Numbered from the stretch's first letter, positions 10,145 to 18,342 are shown. The stretch is 36,918 bases of DNA from Acidobacteriota bacterium (GCA_029862975.1 JAOTWP010000028.1:1-36918), one strand, 5' to 3'. Program-made: numbers and translations. The notes: generated by a model not told the origin, from the sequence alone.

Positions 10145-10157
10145 CATCCTGAACCGC

Positions 10158-10355
10158 ATGACGATCACGATCGACGACGCGCTGGTCGGAGCGGCCCAGA
10201 AGGTGCTGGGGGCGGCGTCGAAGGCCGAGACGATCCGCCTGGCCCTGCACGAGGTGCTGCGGCGCGAGCGGCTGAGCCGAGCGCTCGAGCACCAGGGGGG
10301 GGTGGAGCTGGAGCTCGACCAGGCGGCGCTCGCGGCGCTGCGGGCCGAGCCGTGA
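10158..10355 (+). CDS. vapB: VapB-type antitoxin, ribbon-helix-helix
   Basis: This 65-residue protein starts MTITIDDALVGAAQKVLGAA and continues KAETIRLALHEVLRRE, the usual pattern of the VapB/DUF2191 antitoxins (PF09957-like). A beta strand is followed by two helices that bind DNA, and an acidic C-terminal tail neutralises the toxin. The ATG lies 13 bases after a strong GAGGAGGTG, which is long; a CTG at 10149 would fit the spacing better and add three residues. Its stop overlaps the start of the toxin gene (GTGA), as expected for a type II pair. Confidence 0.82.
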   Translation: MTITIDDALVGAAQKVLGAASKAETIRLALHEVLRRERLSRALEHQGGVELELDQAALAALRAEP

Positions 10356-10756
10356 TCCTGGTCGACAGCTCGGCCTTCATCGAGTACTACCGACCCTCCG
10401 GCAACCCCGCCGTCCGCGCGGAGGTGGCCGCGGCGGTCGCGGCGGACCGGGTCGCCGTCAACGGCATCATCCAGACGGAGCTGCTGGCCTTCGCCTCGCG
10501 GCCGGTGGACTTCGAGGCCCTGGCGGGTGACTTTCGCGCCTTCCACTGGCTGGAGCTGCGGCGCACGGAGTTCGACCTGGCCGCGGACCTCGGCTTCGGC
10601 CTTCGTCAGAAGGGTGTCACCGTCCCCGCCACGGATCTCGTCATCGCCGCCTCCGCCATCGGCGCCGGCGCCACCCTCTACCATCTCGACGAGCACTTCG
10701 AGCGGATCGCGGAGCACGGCGAGCTCGCGACCCGGGATCTCCGCGCTTCGATCTGA
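10352..10756 (+). CDS. vapC: VapC-type PIN-domain toxin (ribonuclease)
   Basis: This 134-residue PIN-domain protein has the four acidic residues of the Mg-dependent RNase site in place: D5 (ILVDSSAFIEY), E43 (QTELL), D95 (PATDLVIAA) and D113 (LYHLDEHFERIA). VapC toxins cut tRNA or rRNA and stop translation; the target here is unknown. The GTG start overlaps the antitoxin stop by two bases. The active site appears complete, so the pair is probably functional. The following glycosyltransferase begins seven bases after the stop and might be read through from the same promoter. Confidence 0.87.
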   Translation: MILVDSSAFIEYYRPSGNPAVRAEVAAAVAADRVAVNGIIQTELLAFASRPVDFEALAGDFRAFHWLELRRTEFDLAADLGFGLRQKGVTVPATDLVIAASAIGAGATLYHLDEHFERIAEHGELATRDLRASI

Positions 10757-10763
10757 GACGCTG

Positions 10764-12320
10764 ATGAGCGAACGAATCGCGATCGGTCCAGGAAGGCTCG
10801 ACGGCCGCGAGCAGGGGCTTCTCGCCGCGTTCGCGCTGGGCGCCTGGGCGCTGTTCTACCTGCCCGGCGTGCTCGGCAGCTACGGCTACTTCATCGACGA
10901 GTTCTACTACGCGGCCTGCGCCGCGCGGCCGGCTTGGGGCTACGTCGACCATCCGCCCCTGGCGCCGGTCGTCCTGGCGCTGACCCGCGGCCTCCTGGGG
11001 GACTCGCTGTGGGCGTTGCGGCTCGTTCCCGCGCTCGCCGGCGCCGCCACCGTCGTCCTGACGATGCTGCTCGCGCGGCGCCTCGGCGCCGGGGTCTTCG
11101 GGCAATGCCTGGCGGCGGGCTGCCTGCTCGCCGCCAGCGTCCCGCAGATCATGTTCGGCATGTTCTCCATGAACGCCTTCTCGATGCCCATCTGGCTCGG
11201 CTGCTGCTGGCTGCTCGTCGAGATCGAGGCCCGCGACGAGCCGCGGCTGTGGCTCGCCTTCGGCGCCCTGGCCGGGGTCGGCCTCGAGAACAAGCACACG
11301 ATCGTGCTCCTGGCCGCGGGCCTGGCGGTGGGCCTGCTCCTGACGCCGGCGCGCCGTCACTTCCGGGGTCCGTGGCTGTGGGCCGGCGCCGGGCTGGCGC
11401 TCTTGATCGCGTCTCCGAACCTCGCCTGGCAGGCCGCCCACGGCTGGCCGTCGCTCGAGTTCTACCGCAACGCCAGCCTCTACAAGAACCTCGACACGCC
11501 GCCGCACATGGTGGTCCTCTTCCAGGTCCTGACCATGAACCCGGGAACCGTCCCCGTCTGGCTCGCCGGTGCGTACTTCTTCCTGCGCGCGCCGGAAGCC
11601 CGCCGGTGGCGTCATCTGGGCTGGATCTTCGTGGCGCTCTTTGCCCTGATCGTCGCGAGCGGCTCGAGCCGCCCCGACCGCATCACGCCGATCTACCCGG
11701 TGATGTTCGCCGCCGGGGGGGCGCTGCTCGACGCCCTCGGCCGGCGCCGGCCCTGGGTCCGGTGGGCGGCGGGCCTCGTGCTCGCCGTCAACGGCCTCGT
11801 CCTGCTGCCGGTGGGAACGCCCATCCTGCCGCCGCGGCCGCTGGCCGCCTACGTCGCGAAGATCGGCGTCGTCCCCCAGATCGAGGCCGGGGAGGGCAAG
11901 ACGTCGCCGCTGCCGCAGTGGTTCGCCGACCGCACCGGGTGGGAGGAGTTCGCGCGCGACGTCGAGGCCGCGGTGGCGGCACTGACGCCGGAAGAGCGCG
12001 CGAGCGCCGTGATCTTCGCGCCGTCGTACGGCCAGGCCGGAGCCATCGAGCTCCTGCTCGCCGGCCGCGGGATGCCGCCGGTCTACAGCGGCCACAACAG
12101 CTACTTTCTGTGGGGTCCGCCCCGCCAGCCGTTCTCGACGGCCATCTTCATCGGCTGGGAGCGGGAGCTCCTGGAGACGCTCTTCGCGGAGGTGACGCTC
12201 GTTTCGACCCACCACTGCGACCTCTGCATGCGGTGGCGCGACGGCATGCCGTTCTGGATCGCCCGCGGGCCGCGGCGCGACGTCGCCGAGATCTGGCCCG
12301 AGGTCAAGCACTTCGAGTGA
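10764..12320 (+). CDS. GT39/ArnT-like membrane glycosyltransferase
   Basis: This 518-residue polytopic membrane protein is of the PMT_2/ArnT-like (GT-C fold) glycosyltransferase type, which moves sugars from polyprenyl-phosphate donors to lipids or proteins on the periplasmic side. The first loop contains the expected acidic motif YFIDEFYYAACA (D45, E46), followed by GYVDHPPLAP (D62, H63). About ten hydrophobic helices follow. A soluble C-terminal domain of about 130 residues contains THHCDLCMRWRDGMPFW. Acceptor and donor are unknown. The start ATG lies seven bases after vapC. Confidence 0.85.
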   Translation: MSERIAIGPGRLDGREQGLLAAFALGAWALFYLPGVLGSYGYFIDEFYYAACAARPAWGYVDHPPLAPVVLALTRGLLGDSLWALRLVPALAGAATVVLTMLLARRLGAGVFGQCLAAGCLLAASVPQIMFGMFSMNAFSMPIWLGCCWLLVEIEARDEPRLWLAFGALAGVGLENKHTIVLLAAGLAVGLLLTPARRHFRGPWLWAGAGLALLIASPNLAWQAAHGWPSLEFYRNASLYKNLDTPPHMVVLFQVLTMNPGTVPVWLAGAYFFLRAPEARRWRHLGWIFVALFALIVASGSSRPDRITPIYPVMFAAGGALLDALGRRRPWVRWAAGLVLAVNGLVLLPVGTPILPPRPLAAYVAKIGVVPQIEAGEGKTSPLPQWFADRTGWEEFARDVEAAVAALTPEERASAVIFAPSYGQAGAIELLLAGRGMPPVYSGHNSYFLWGPPRQPFSTAIFIGWERELLETLFAEVTLVSTHHCDLCMRWRDGMPFWIARGPRRDVAEIWPEVKHFE

Positions 12321-12360
12321 CGCCCTCGCGCGGGTTCGCGCGGTCGCGTAGTCTCGGGGC

Positions 12361-13701
12361 ATGGCACGCAAGCCTCCCTCGAGCTCCGCGGTCGGCCGTT
12401 TCCTGCGCCTCGGCGGGCTCATGGGCCGGGTGGGCGCCTCGGTGGCGGCCGAGCGCGCCGTCGACTTCGCCTTCTCGCCGCCGGGGCAGGAGGCGCGGCG
12501 GACGGAGAACCTGGTGCGCAACGCGCGGCGGGTCGTCGCCACCCTGGGCGAGATGAAGGGCGCCGTGATGAAGGTCGGCCAGATGCTGAGCCTCCACGAG
12601 AGCGTGCTGCCGCCGGAGGTGGCGGAGGTCCTGCAGCTGCTGCAGAAGGAGGCGCCCCGGGTCCCCGACGAGGTCATGCGCTACGAGGTCGAGGGCTCGC
12701 TGGGGGCAGGCGTCGGGGAGCTCTTCGCCGAGTTCGAGCGGGAGGCCTTCGCGGCGGCCTCCATCGGCCAGGTCCACCGGGCGCGTTTACACGACGGCCG
12801 CTGGGTCGCCGTCAAGGTCCAGTACCCCCTGATCCACGAGATCGTCGCCGCGGACCTCAAGAACTTGAAGCGCCTGCTGCAGGCTCTCTTCGGGCTCGTG
12901 TTCGACGTCGACTTCGAGCCCATTTGGGGCGAGCTGCGGGACCGGCTGCTCGAGGAGCTCGACTACCGGCACGAGGCCGAGAACATGCGGCAGATGGCGA
13001 GGCTCCACGACGGCCTGCCCGAGATCTCGATTCCCGAGGTCGTCGCGGAGCTCAGCACCGAGCGGGTCCTCACGATGACGCTGGTCGAGGGCATCCCGCC
13101 GAACGAGGCCTGCTCGGATCGCCATCCCCGGGAGCTCAAGGACCGCTGGGGCCAGGTGCTGCTCGAGTTCCAGCTCCGCGGTCTGTTCGAGCACCGGCTG
13201 CTCCACGCCGATCCCAATCTCGCCAACTTCGCGTTCCGCGAGGACGGCGGGGTCGTCGTCTACGACTTCGGATGCCTGAAGCGAATTCCCCCGGCCCTGG
13301 CCGAGGGTTACGCGGCCCTGGTCCGCGCCGTCCTCGACGAGCGCCGGGAGGACGTTCCCGGGATCCTGCGCGATCTCGGCGTCTACAAGAAGGGGCACGT
13401 CGCGCTGCCGCGCGCGGTGATCGATCCCTACCTCGATCTCTTCGCCGAGATGTTCCGCGCGAGCCCGCCCTACGCCTTCGGCGAGGACGAGGATCTCTAC
13501 GCCAAGATCCTCGAGCTCGGCTCGGCCAACTGGTCGCAGTCCACGGACATGCGGTTCCCGGAGGACATCATCTTCATCGACCGCTCGCTGGCGGGACACT
13601 TCGGCAACCTGACCCGCCTCGGGGCCAAGGGCCCCTGGCGAGACCTGCTGGCGCGCTACGCGCGGCCGGCGCCGGAGATCCGCGACCGGGAGGCCGGTTG
13701 A
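12361..13701 (+). CDS. ABC1/AarF (UbiB-ADCK) family atypical kinase
   Basis: This 446-residue protein of the AarF/UbiB/ABC1 family carries the signature K-x-G-Q motif (K71-V-G-Q74), the Ala-rich loop AAASIGQVHRA (about 131-141), the nucleotide-binding Lys K152 (VAVKVQYP), a catalytic loop HADPNLAN (282-289, where relatives usually have HADPHPGN), and DFG (302-304). Members support quinone biosynthesis or lipid homeostasis by ATPase or kinase activity. No ubi or men genes are nearby, so the pathway is open. Its stop overlaps the TTG start of the next gene (TTGA). Confidence 0.88.
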   Translation: MARKPPSSSAVGRFLRLGGLMGRVGASVAAERAVDFAFSPPGQEARRTENLVRNARRVVATLGEMKGAVMKVGQMLSLHESVLPPEVAEVLQLLQKEAPRVPDEVMRYEVEGSLGAGVGELFAEFEREAFAAASIGQVHRARLHDGRWVAVKVQYPLIHEIVAADLKNLKRLLQALFGLVFDVDFEPIWGELRDRLLEELDYRHEAENMRQMARLHDGLPEISIPEVVAELSTERVLTMTLVEGIPPNEACSDRHPRELKDRWGQVLLEFQLRGLFEHRLLHADPNLANFAFREDGGVVVYDFGCLKRIPPALAEGYAALVRAVLDERREDVPGILRDLGVYKKGHVALPRAVIDPYLDLFAEMFRASPPYAFGEDEDLYAKILELGSANWSQSTDMRFPEDIIFIDRSLAGHFGNLTRLGAKGPWRDLLARYARPAPEIRDREAG

Positions 13702-14507
13702 GAGCCGGGCGACCGGCCGGCTCGGGGGCGTGGCGGCGGCGAGTTCCGGCGGCGCCGCTCGTCGCGCTCGCCATGCTGGCGCCGTCCGTGGCGGTGGCCC
13801 GGGAGGCGGGCTGGACCATCGAGCGCTGGCGCTGGGCCGGCGCGGCCGGCGCCAGGATCGCCATCGAGAGCGCGCACGGCGACGTGCGCGTCCGGGGCGC
13901 CGCGACCGACGAGGTCGAGGTCACGGCGGTCCTGCAGCACGCCGAGGGCGACCCGCTGCGGCTCGAGGTGAGGGTGGACGACTCCGGCCCCACCCTCCGG
14001 ATCGGCGTGGCCGCGGGGGCAGCGGGAGGCGGCGAGACGGTCGAGACCGCCGAGATGCGCCGGCGGCGGGCCGATCTGGTGGTCATGGTGCCCTCCGGCG
14101 TGCCGCTCCTGGTGCGCACCGTCGACGGCCGCCTCGAGGTCAAGGGGCTCGTCGCCGCGGTCGACGCCGCGAGCCGCGGTGGCGCGATCGTGCTTCAGGT
14201 GGGCGGAGAAGTGCACGCCCGCAGCGAGTGGGGCGCGGTCGAGGTCGTGCTCGAGGCCGGCGCCGGGCCACGGCCGGCGACGATCGAGACGTTGACCGGC
14301 GACGTCCTGGTCTGGCTGCCGCGCGAGGCCGACGTCACGGCGACGGTGGAGAGCCGCGGCGAGATCACGACGGACTATTCGCTCGCGATCGAGCGCGATC
14401 CGCTCGACGACCGCCTCAAGCGGGCGACGGCGCGGATCGGCGCGGGGGGAATCCCTTTGCATGTGCAGAGCAATCGCGGTAACGTTCGCCTGCTCAGATC
14501 CCCTTGA
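13698..14507 (+). CDS. Exported DUF4097-like beta-helix protein
   Basis: This protein of about 269 residues begins with a basic region and a hydrophobic signal segment (VPAAPLVALAMLAPSVAVA). The mature part is rich in short beta repeats: GARIAIESAHGDVRVRG, MVPSGVPLLVRTVDGRLEV, HARSEWGAVEVVL and IPLHVQSNRGNVRLL. These are the GDV/GxV turns typical of DUF4097-type putative adhesins. The TTG start overlaps the upstream stop (TTGA) and is the only start that keeps the signal segment. It probably sits in the cell envelope; its function is unknown. It may be coupled to the ABC1 kinase gene. Confidence 0.7.
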   Translation: MRAGRPAGSGAWRRRVPAAPLVALAMLAPSVAVAREAGWTIERWRWAGAAGARIAIESAHGDVRVRGAATDEVEVTAVLQHAEGDPLRLEVRVDDSGPTLRIGVAAGAAGGGETVETAEMRRRRADLVVMVPSGVPLLVRTVDGRLEVKGLVAAVDAASRGGAIVLQVGGEVHARSEWGAVEVVLEAGAGPRPATIETLTGDVLVWLPREADVTATVESRGEITTDYSLAIERDPLDDRLKRATARIGAGGIPLHVQSNRGNVRLLRSP

Positions 14508-14578
14508 CGATCCGCGGCGGCGAGTCCCGCGAGACCCTCGCGCGGTCGCCAACGCTCCTGAGCGAAAGGAGAGCTTCG

Positions 14579-16924
14579 ATGTCGGTCGATTCGACGCGGT
14601 TCGCCCCCTCGCTCGCACTGGCTTTCTCGGCGCTGCTGATCCCCGGGCCGGCTGGTGCGCAATCCGAACCCCGGCCCCCCGTGCGGCGTGGCGCCGAGAC
14701 CGTCGAGATCGTCACCCCGACGGTGTTTACAGGCGACCTGCGCGAGCTGCCTACGGCGCGGGCCTGGCGACCTGGCGATCCGATCAAGGAGATCCCGCGG
14801 CGTTCCTATCCGCGCGCCGAGCGAGTCTCCGGGCCGCCCCGCAATCCGACCGGGATCACCCGCGACCCGCTCCTCGGCCTCCAGGAGAGGGCTCCCCAGG
14901 CGCCGACGCGGGCCTTCGGCTCGCCGGACGTCAACGTCGCGGGCATGGGGTTCTCGGGCGTCAACCCGCCCGACACGGTGGGCGACGTCGGTCAGAACTA
15001 CTACATCCAGGCGATCAACGACCAGGCCGGCACGAAGTTCACGGTCCACCACAAGGGCGACGGCAGCGTGGCCGCCGGTCCGATCCCCCTGGACTCCCTG
15101 GCCACCTCGAACTTCTGCACCAACGGCCTCGGCGACCCGATCGTGCTCTACGATCACCTGGCCGGGCGCTGGCTGCTGAGCGAGTTCTCGAGCTCCGGCA
15201 ACCGGATGTGCGTGTACATCTCGCAGACGGGAGACCCGCTCGCGGGCGGCTGGTACGCCTACGATTTCTCGGCGACCAACTTCCCGGACTACCCCAAGTA
15301 CGCCGTCTGGCCGGACGCCTACTACGTGGGGACCAACGAGAACTCGGTGGCCGCCTACGCCCTCGAGCGCCCGGCCATGCTCAACGGCCAGGCCGCCGCG
15401 CTGCAGCGCTTCACGGCTCCCGACCTGGGGGGCTTCGCGTTCCAGATGATCACGCCGAGCGATCTCGACGGCCCGGCCCCGCCGGCCGGCGCGCCGGCGT
15501 ACTTCCTGCGCCACAACGACGACGAGTCGCACAACCCGGGGTCCAACGATCCGGGCCACGACTTCCTCGAGATCTTCGAGTTCGCGGTGGACTTCGCGAG
15601 CCCGGCGAACTCGACCTTCACGGGGCCGTTCCAGGTGCCGATCGCGGAGTTCGACTCCGATCTGTGCGGCCTCGTCTCGTTCAATTGCATCCGCCAGCCC
15701 GGCACCTCGACGACGCTCGACCCGCTGCGCGAGGTCGTGATGTGGCGCAGCCAGTACCGCAACTTCGGGAGCTACGAGGTGCTGGTCGGCAATCTGGCGA
15801 CGGACGTCGACGGCACCGACCACGCGGGCGTGCGCTGGTACGAGCTGCGCAAGTCGGGCGGCAGCTGGAGCCTCTTCCAGGAAGGCACCTACGCCATAGA
15901 CGGCGACAGCCGCTGGATGGGCTCGGCCGCGATGGACGGCAACGGCAACGTCGCCGTCGGCTACAACGTCTCCAGCTCGACCACCTTCCCGAGCCTGCGC
16001 TACGCCGGCCGGCTGGCCGGCGATCCCGCGGGCACGCTGCCGCAAGGCGAGAACGTCCTCGTCGCCGGCACGGCTTCGAACGCCAGCAACCGCTACGGCG
16101 ACTACGCGTCGCTCAACGTCGACCCGGTCGACGATTGCACGATCTGGTTCACCGGCGAGTACAACGCCGCGAGCCAGTGGTCGACTCGCATCGGCGCGTT
16201 CTCCTTCGCTGGCTGCGGCGGCACCTGCGGCAACGACGTCATCGAGGGCAACGAGGTGTGCGACGGCACCGATCTCGGCGGTGCGACCTGCGGCTCTGAG
16301 GGCTGCAGCGGCGGCACCCTGGCCTGCAACCCGACCTGCAGCGGCTTCGACACCTCGAGCTGCACCGGCTGCCCGCCGTGCGACAACGACGGCGTCTGCG
16401 ACCCCGGCGAGGACTGCAACGGCTGCGCCAGCGACTGCATCGGGGGCGTGACCCCGGGGGCGGTCTGCGGCAACGGGGTCTGCGAGGCCGGCGACGGCGA
16501 GGATTGCGTCAGCTGCGCCGCCGACTGCAACGGCAGGCAGAGCGGCAAGCCGGCGGACCGCTTCTGCTGCGGCGACGGCGACGGCCAGAACCCGGTTGCC
16601 TGCTCAGACAGTCGATGCAGCAGCGGCGGCTTCATCTGCACCGACGTGCCACAGCCGCCTGCCTCCTACTGCTGCGGCGATTTTGCCTGCGAGGGCCTGG
16701 AGGACCGCTGTTCGTGCGCCGTCGATTGCGGTCCGCCGCCCGCGAGCGAGGCCGGGTTCTGCGCCGACCAGGCGGACAACGACTGCGATTCGGCCATCGA
16801 CTGCATCGACGGCGACTGCGTCCTCGACCCCGCCTGTCTCTGTCGGCCGGGCGGCGGCACCTGCTCGGTCAACGGCGACTGCTGCTCCAACAAGTGCAAA
16901 GGCGGCGTCTGCCGCGGCAACTGA
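14579..16924 (+). CDS. Large secreted protein: propeller-like domain plus Cys-rich repeats
   Basis: This 781-residue protein has a signal peptide (1-27, ending GPAGA). Residues of about 110-540 form a domain with motifs such as GVNPPDTVGDVG, YYIQAINDQ, DYPKYAVWPDAYYV and RWMGSAAMDGNGNVAVGY, which I read as a beta-propeller of the kind seen in many secreted bacterial proteins. From about 545 on it is very Cys-rich, with myxobacterial-type repeats (CGNDVIEGNEVCDG, CGNGVCEAGDGEDCVSC, CSVNGDCCSNKCKGGVC), suggesting a disulfide-stabilised extracellular stalk. AAGGAGAG lies seven bases before the ATG. There is no DGFESGD motif and no catalytic site that I recognise. Two hairpins follow the stop. 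Confidence 0.85.
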   Translation: MSVDSTRFAPSLALAFSALLIPGPAGAQSEPRPPVRRGAETVEIVTPTVFTGDLRELPTARAWRPGDPIKEIPRRSYPRAERVSGPPRNPTGITRDPLLGLQERAPQAPTRAFGSPDVNVAGMGFSGVNPPDTVGDVGQNYYIQAINDQAGTKFTVHHKGDGSVAAGPIPLDSLATSNFCTNGLGDPIVLYDHLAGRWLLSEFSSSGNRMCVYISQTGDPLAGGWYAYDFSATNFPDYPKYAVWPDAYYVGTNENSVAAYALERPAMLNGQAAALQRFTAPDLGGFAFQMITPSDLDGPAPPAGAPAYFLRHNDDESHNPGSNDPGHDFLEIFEFAVDFASPANSTFTGPFQVPIAEFDSDLCGLVSFNCIRQPGTSTTLDPLREVVMWRSQYRNFGSYEVLVGNLATDVDGTDHAGVRWYELRKSGGSWSLFQEGTYAIDGDSRWMGSAAMDGNGNVAVGYNVSSSTTFPSLRYAGRLAGDPAGTLPQGENVLVAGTASNASNRYGDYASLNVDPVDDCTIWFTGEYNAASQWSTRIGAFSFAGCGGTCGNDVIEGNEVCDGTDLGGATCGSEGCSGGTLACNPTCSGFDTSSCTGCPPCDNDGVCDPGEDCNGCASDCIGGVTPGAVCGNGVCEAGDGEDCVSCAADCNGRQSGKPADRFCCGDGDGQNPVACSDSRCSSGGFICTDVPQPPASYCCGDFACEGLEDRCSCAVDCGPPPASEAGFCADQADNDCDSAIDCIDGDCVLDPACLCRPGGGTCSVNGDCCSNKCKGGVCRGN

Positions 16925-17007
16925 CGGCCCTCCGTCAACGCCGTCTCGACGGCGCCACGAGGCCGGGCCTTCGTCGGTAAGAGGAGAGGGCTCCGGCCTC
17001 CTTCTTT
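16922..17007 (+). terminator. Tandem hairpins after the Cys-rich gene
   Basis: Three stem-loops follow one another. TGACGG/CCGTCA (16922-27 and 32-37) includes the stop codon, and CGCCGTC/GACGGCG lies at 16939-45 and 48-54. The third is an imperfect stem, AAGAGGAG (16979-86) with CTCCTTCTT (16998-17006), followed by one T. They lie between two convergent genes and probably terminate transcription, at least in part. The rest of the gap to 17128 shows nothing else that I recognise. Confidence 0.4.
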
Positions 17008-17128
17008 GCCGCTCGGCGGCCGGCTCCGCGGAAGCCGCCCTCCGGTCGCGCGGCGGGCGCCGGGGCTCCGCGCGGGCCGCTACGGCGCGTCGTGAGCCCC
17101 GAGGCTCCCCGCGGGCGTCCCGACGGGG

Positions 17129-17926
17129 CTACTCTTCGAGCTCGGCGAGCGCCTGGTCGATCTGCGCCTTGAAGGTCGCGAAGGGCTGGGCGCCGCGGAT
17201 GAAGACGAGGCCTCGGACCTTGGTCGGGTCGTCGGGGTCGGTCGCGCCCAGGACGAAGCTGGGGGTTCCCGTGGCCCCGGCCTTGGCGGCCTCCGCCATG
17301 TCGCGCCGCGTCGATTCCGCGTGCTTCTCGCTCTCGAGGCAGGCGTCGAAGGCCGGGACGTCGAGGCCGAGCGCCTCGGCGTGGGCGCTCCAGGGCTCGA
17401 GGGAGCGCTGGTTCTCGAAGAGGCGGTCGTGCATCTCCCAGTACTTGTCCTGGTCGCCGGCGCAGGCGGCGGCCAGCGCCGCCTTGAAGGCCAGCGGGTG
17501 GATGCTCTCGAGCGGCAGGTCGAGCTGGGCGTACCTCAGCTTGCCGGTGTCGATGTACTCCTTGGCGATCTGCGGGACCGTCTCACGGACGTGTCGGGAG
17601 CAGTACGGTCACTGATAGTCGGTGAAGTCGACGAGGGTGAGGGGCGCGGTGCGCTCTCCCTTCGTCGGGTTATCACCGAGCTCGAAGATCTTGTCGCGGA
17701 CGTCGGGGCCGGAGGGCGCCGCCGCGGGCGCCGCGGGACGGGCCTTCAGGAGCTGCTCGATCTCCCGCAGCTGGCGCTGGATCTGCCGCTGCCCCTGCTT
17801 GAGGGCCTCGATCTCCTGGCGCAGATCCTCCTGGCCGGGCTCGCCCTCCGCGCTCTGCGCGCGAGCGACGGGCGCCACGCAGAGCGCGAGGCCGATTGCC
17901 GCCAGGGTGGTCGTGAGTCTTCGCAT
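17129..17926 (-). CDS. DsbA-like thiol oxidoreductase, candidate selenoprotein (TGA = Sec106)
   Basis: This 265-residue exported protein has a signal peptide (1-23, ending APVARA), a helical coiled-coil segment (about 26-63, EIEALKQGQRQIQRQLREIE), and a DsbA/thioredoxin_4-type domain. The active site reads FTDYQ-[TGA]-PYCSRHV: an in-frame TGA (17611-17609) stands exactly where the first Cys of C-P-Y-C belongs. The frame then stays open for 159 further codons, with normal DsbA features including the cis-Pro loop TGTPSFVLG (P222). Decoded as selenocysteine this gives a U-P-Y-C redox centre. DsbA-like and DsbG-like selenoproteins are known from bacterial surveys. A hairpin follows the TGA directly. 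The alternatives are a nonsense mutation or a base-call error (TGC to TGA). The Sec machinery (selA-D) is not in the window. Confidence 0.8.
17576..17611 (-). promoter_or_regulatory. SECIS-like hairpin following the in-frame TGA
   Basis: In the mRNA a perfect 6-bp stem joins GACCGU (17610-17605, starting inside the UGA) with ACGGUC (17581-17576). Within it, CAC/GUG can close a 4-base loop GUCC. The loop falls at nucleotides 22-25 counted from U of UGA, the same distance as the GGUC loop of the E. coli fdhF SECIS as I remember it. An alternative fold pairs CUC/GAG and CG/CG around a 7-base loop. The inner stem is short and I could not compute folding energies. Confidence 0.5.
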
Positions 17927-17996
17927 GAAGTCCGTTGTCCGTGGAACGCGAAACGTACCGGAGTCGGGGCGCCGGGTCAAGCGCCGGTCCTGCGGC

Positions 17997-18152
17997 ATGG
18001 TCCCGGGCACTCGCCCGCCATCCGGTGTCGGAGTCACTGCCGTCCGCGGTGACCAGGGAGGCATCTTCGCCCGCCGCGCGCGGGCGGGCATCCTCTTTGC
18101 CGACGGGTTCGAAAGCGGCGATACTTCGGCCTGGTCTGCCACCGTTCCGTGA
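17997..18152 (+). pseudogene. Orphan C-terminal DGFESGDTSAWS tail, remnant of an exported protein gene
   Basis: The last codons before the TGA at 18150 read ILFADGFESGDTSAWSATVP, which is the same C-terminal motif as in the two FG-GAP proteins near the left end. The frame has an ATG at 17997, giving at most 51 residues, and nothing upstream looks like a secreted domain or signal peptide. Farther upstream it is antisense to the DsbA-like gene. The simplest reading is the 3' end of a deleted or recombined exported-protein gene; a tiny intact gene is less likely. Confidence 0.5.
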
Positions 18153-18176
18153 GGTCCCACTCCCCGGAAGAACGCC

Positions 18177-18320
18177 GTGAAGCCCAGATCCGAATGCTGC
18201 GAGAAGTACGTGAGCAAGCGCAAGGTCTGCAAAGACTGTCCGCTGGTGGCGGGCCTGAGCAAGAAGCAGCGCCGCAAGTGGCTCAAGCGGCAGGCGAAGC
18301 GGCGCAACGAAGCAGCGTGA
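18177..18320 (+). CDS. 47-residue basic Cys-containing small protein
   Basis: This short frame starts at GTG with GGAAG six bases upstream. It reads MKPRSECCEKYVSKRKVCKD and continues CPLVAGLSKKQRRKWLKRQA, ending RRNEAA. Four Cys (CC, then C-x-x-C) form a possible zinc site, followed by a strongly basic helix that could bind nucleic acid. The codons have strong G/C third positions. It resembles small conserved Cys/Lys-rich bacterial proteins I have seen without known function. It lies between the orphan tail and the convergent PQQ-like gene. Confidence 0.62.
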   Translation: MKPRSECCEKYVSKRKVCKDCPLVAGLSKKQRRKWLKRQAKRRNEAA

Positions 18321-18342
18321 GCAACGCCGCCGCGGCCTGCGG

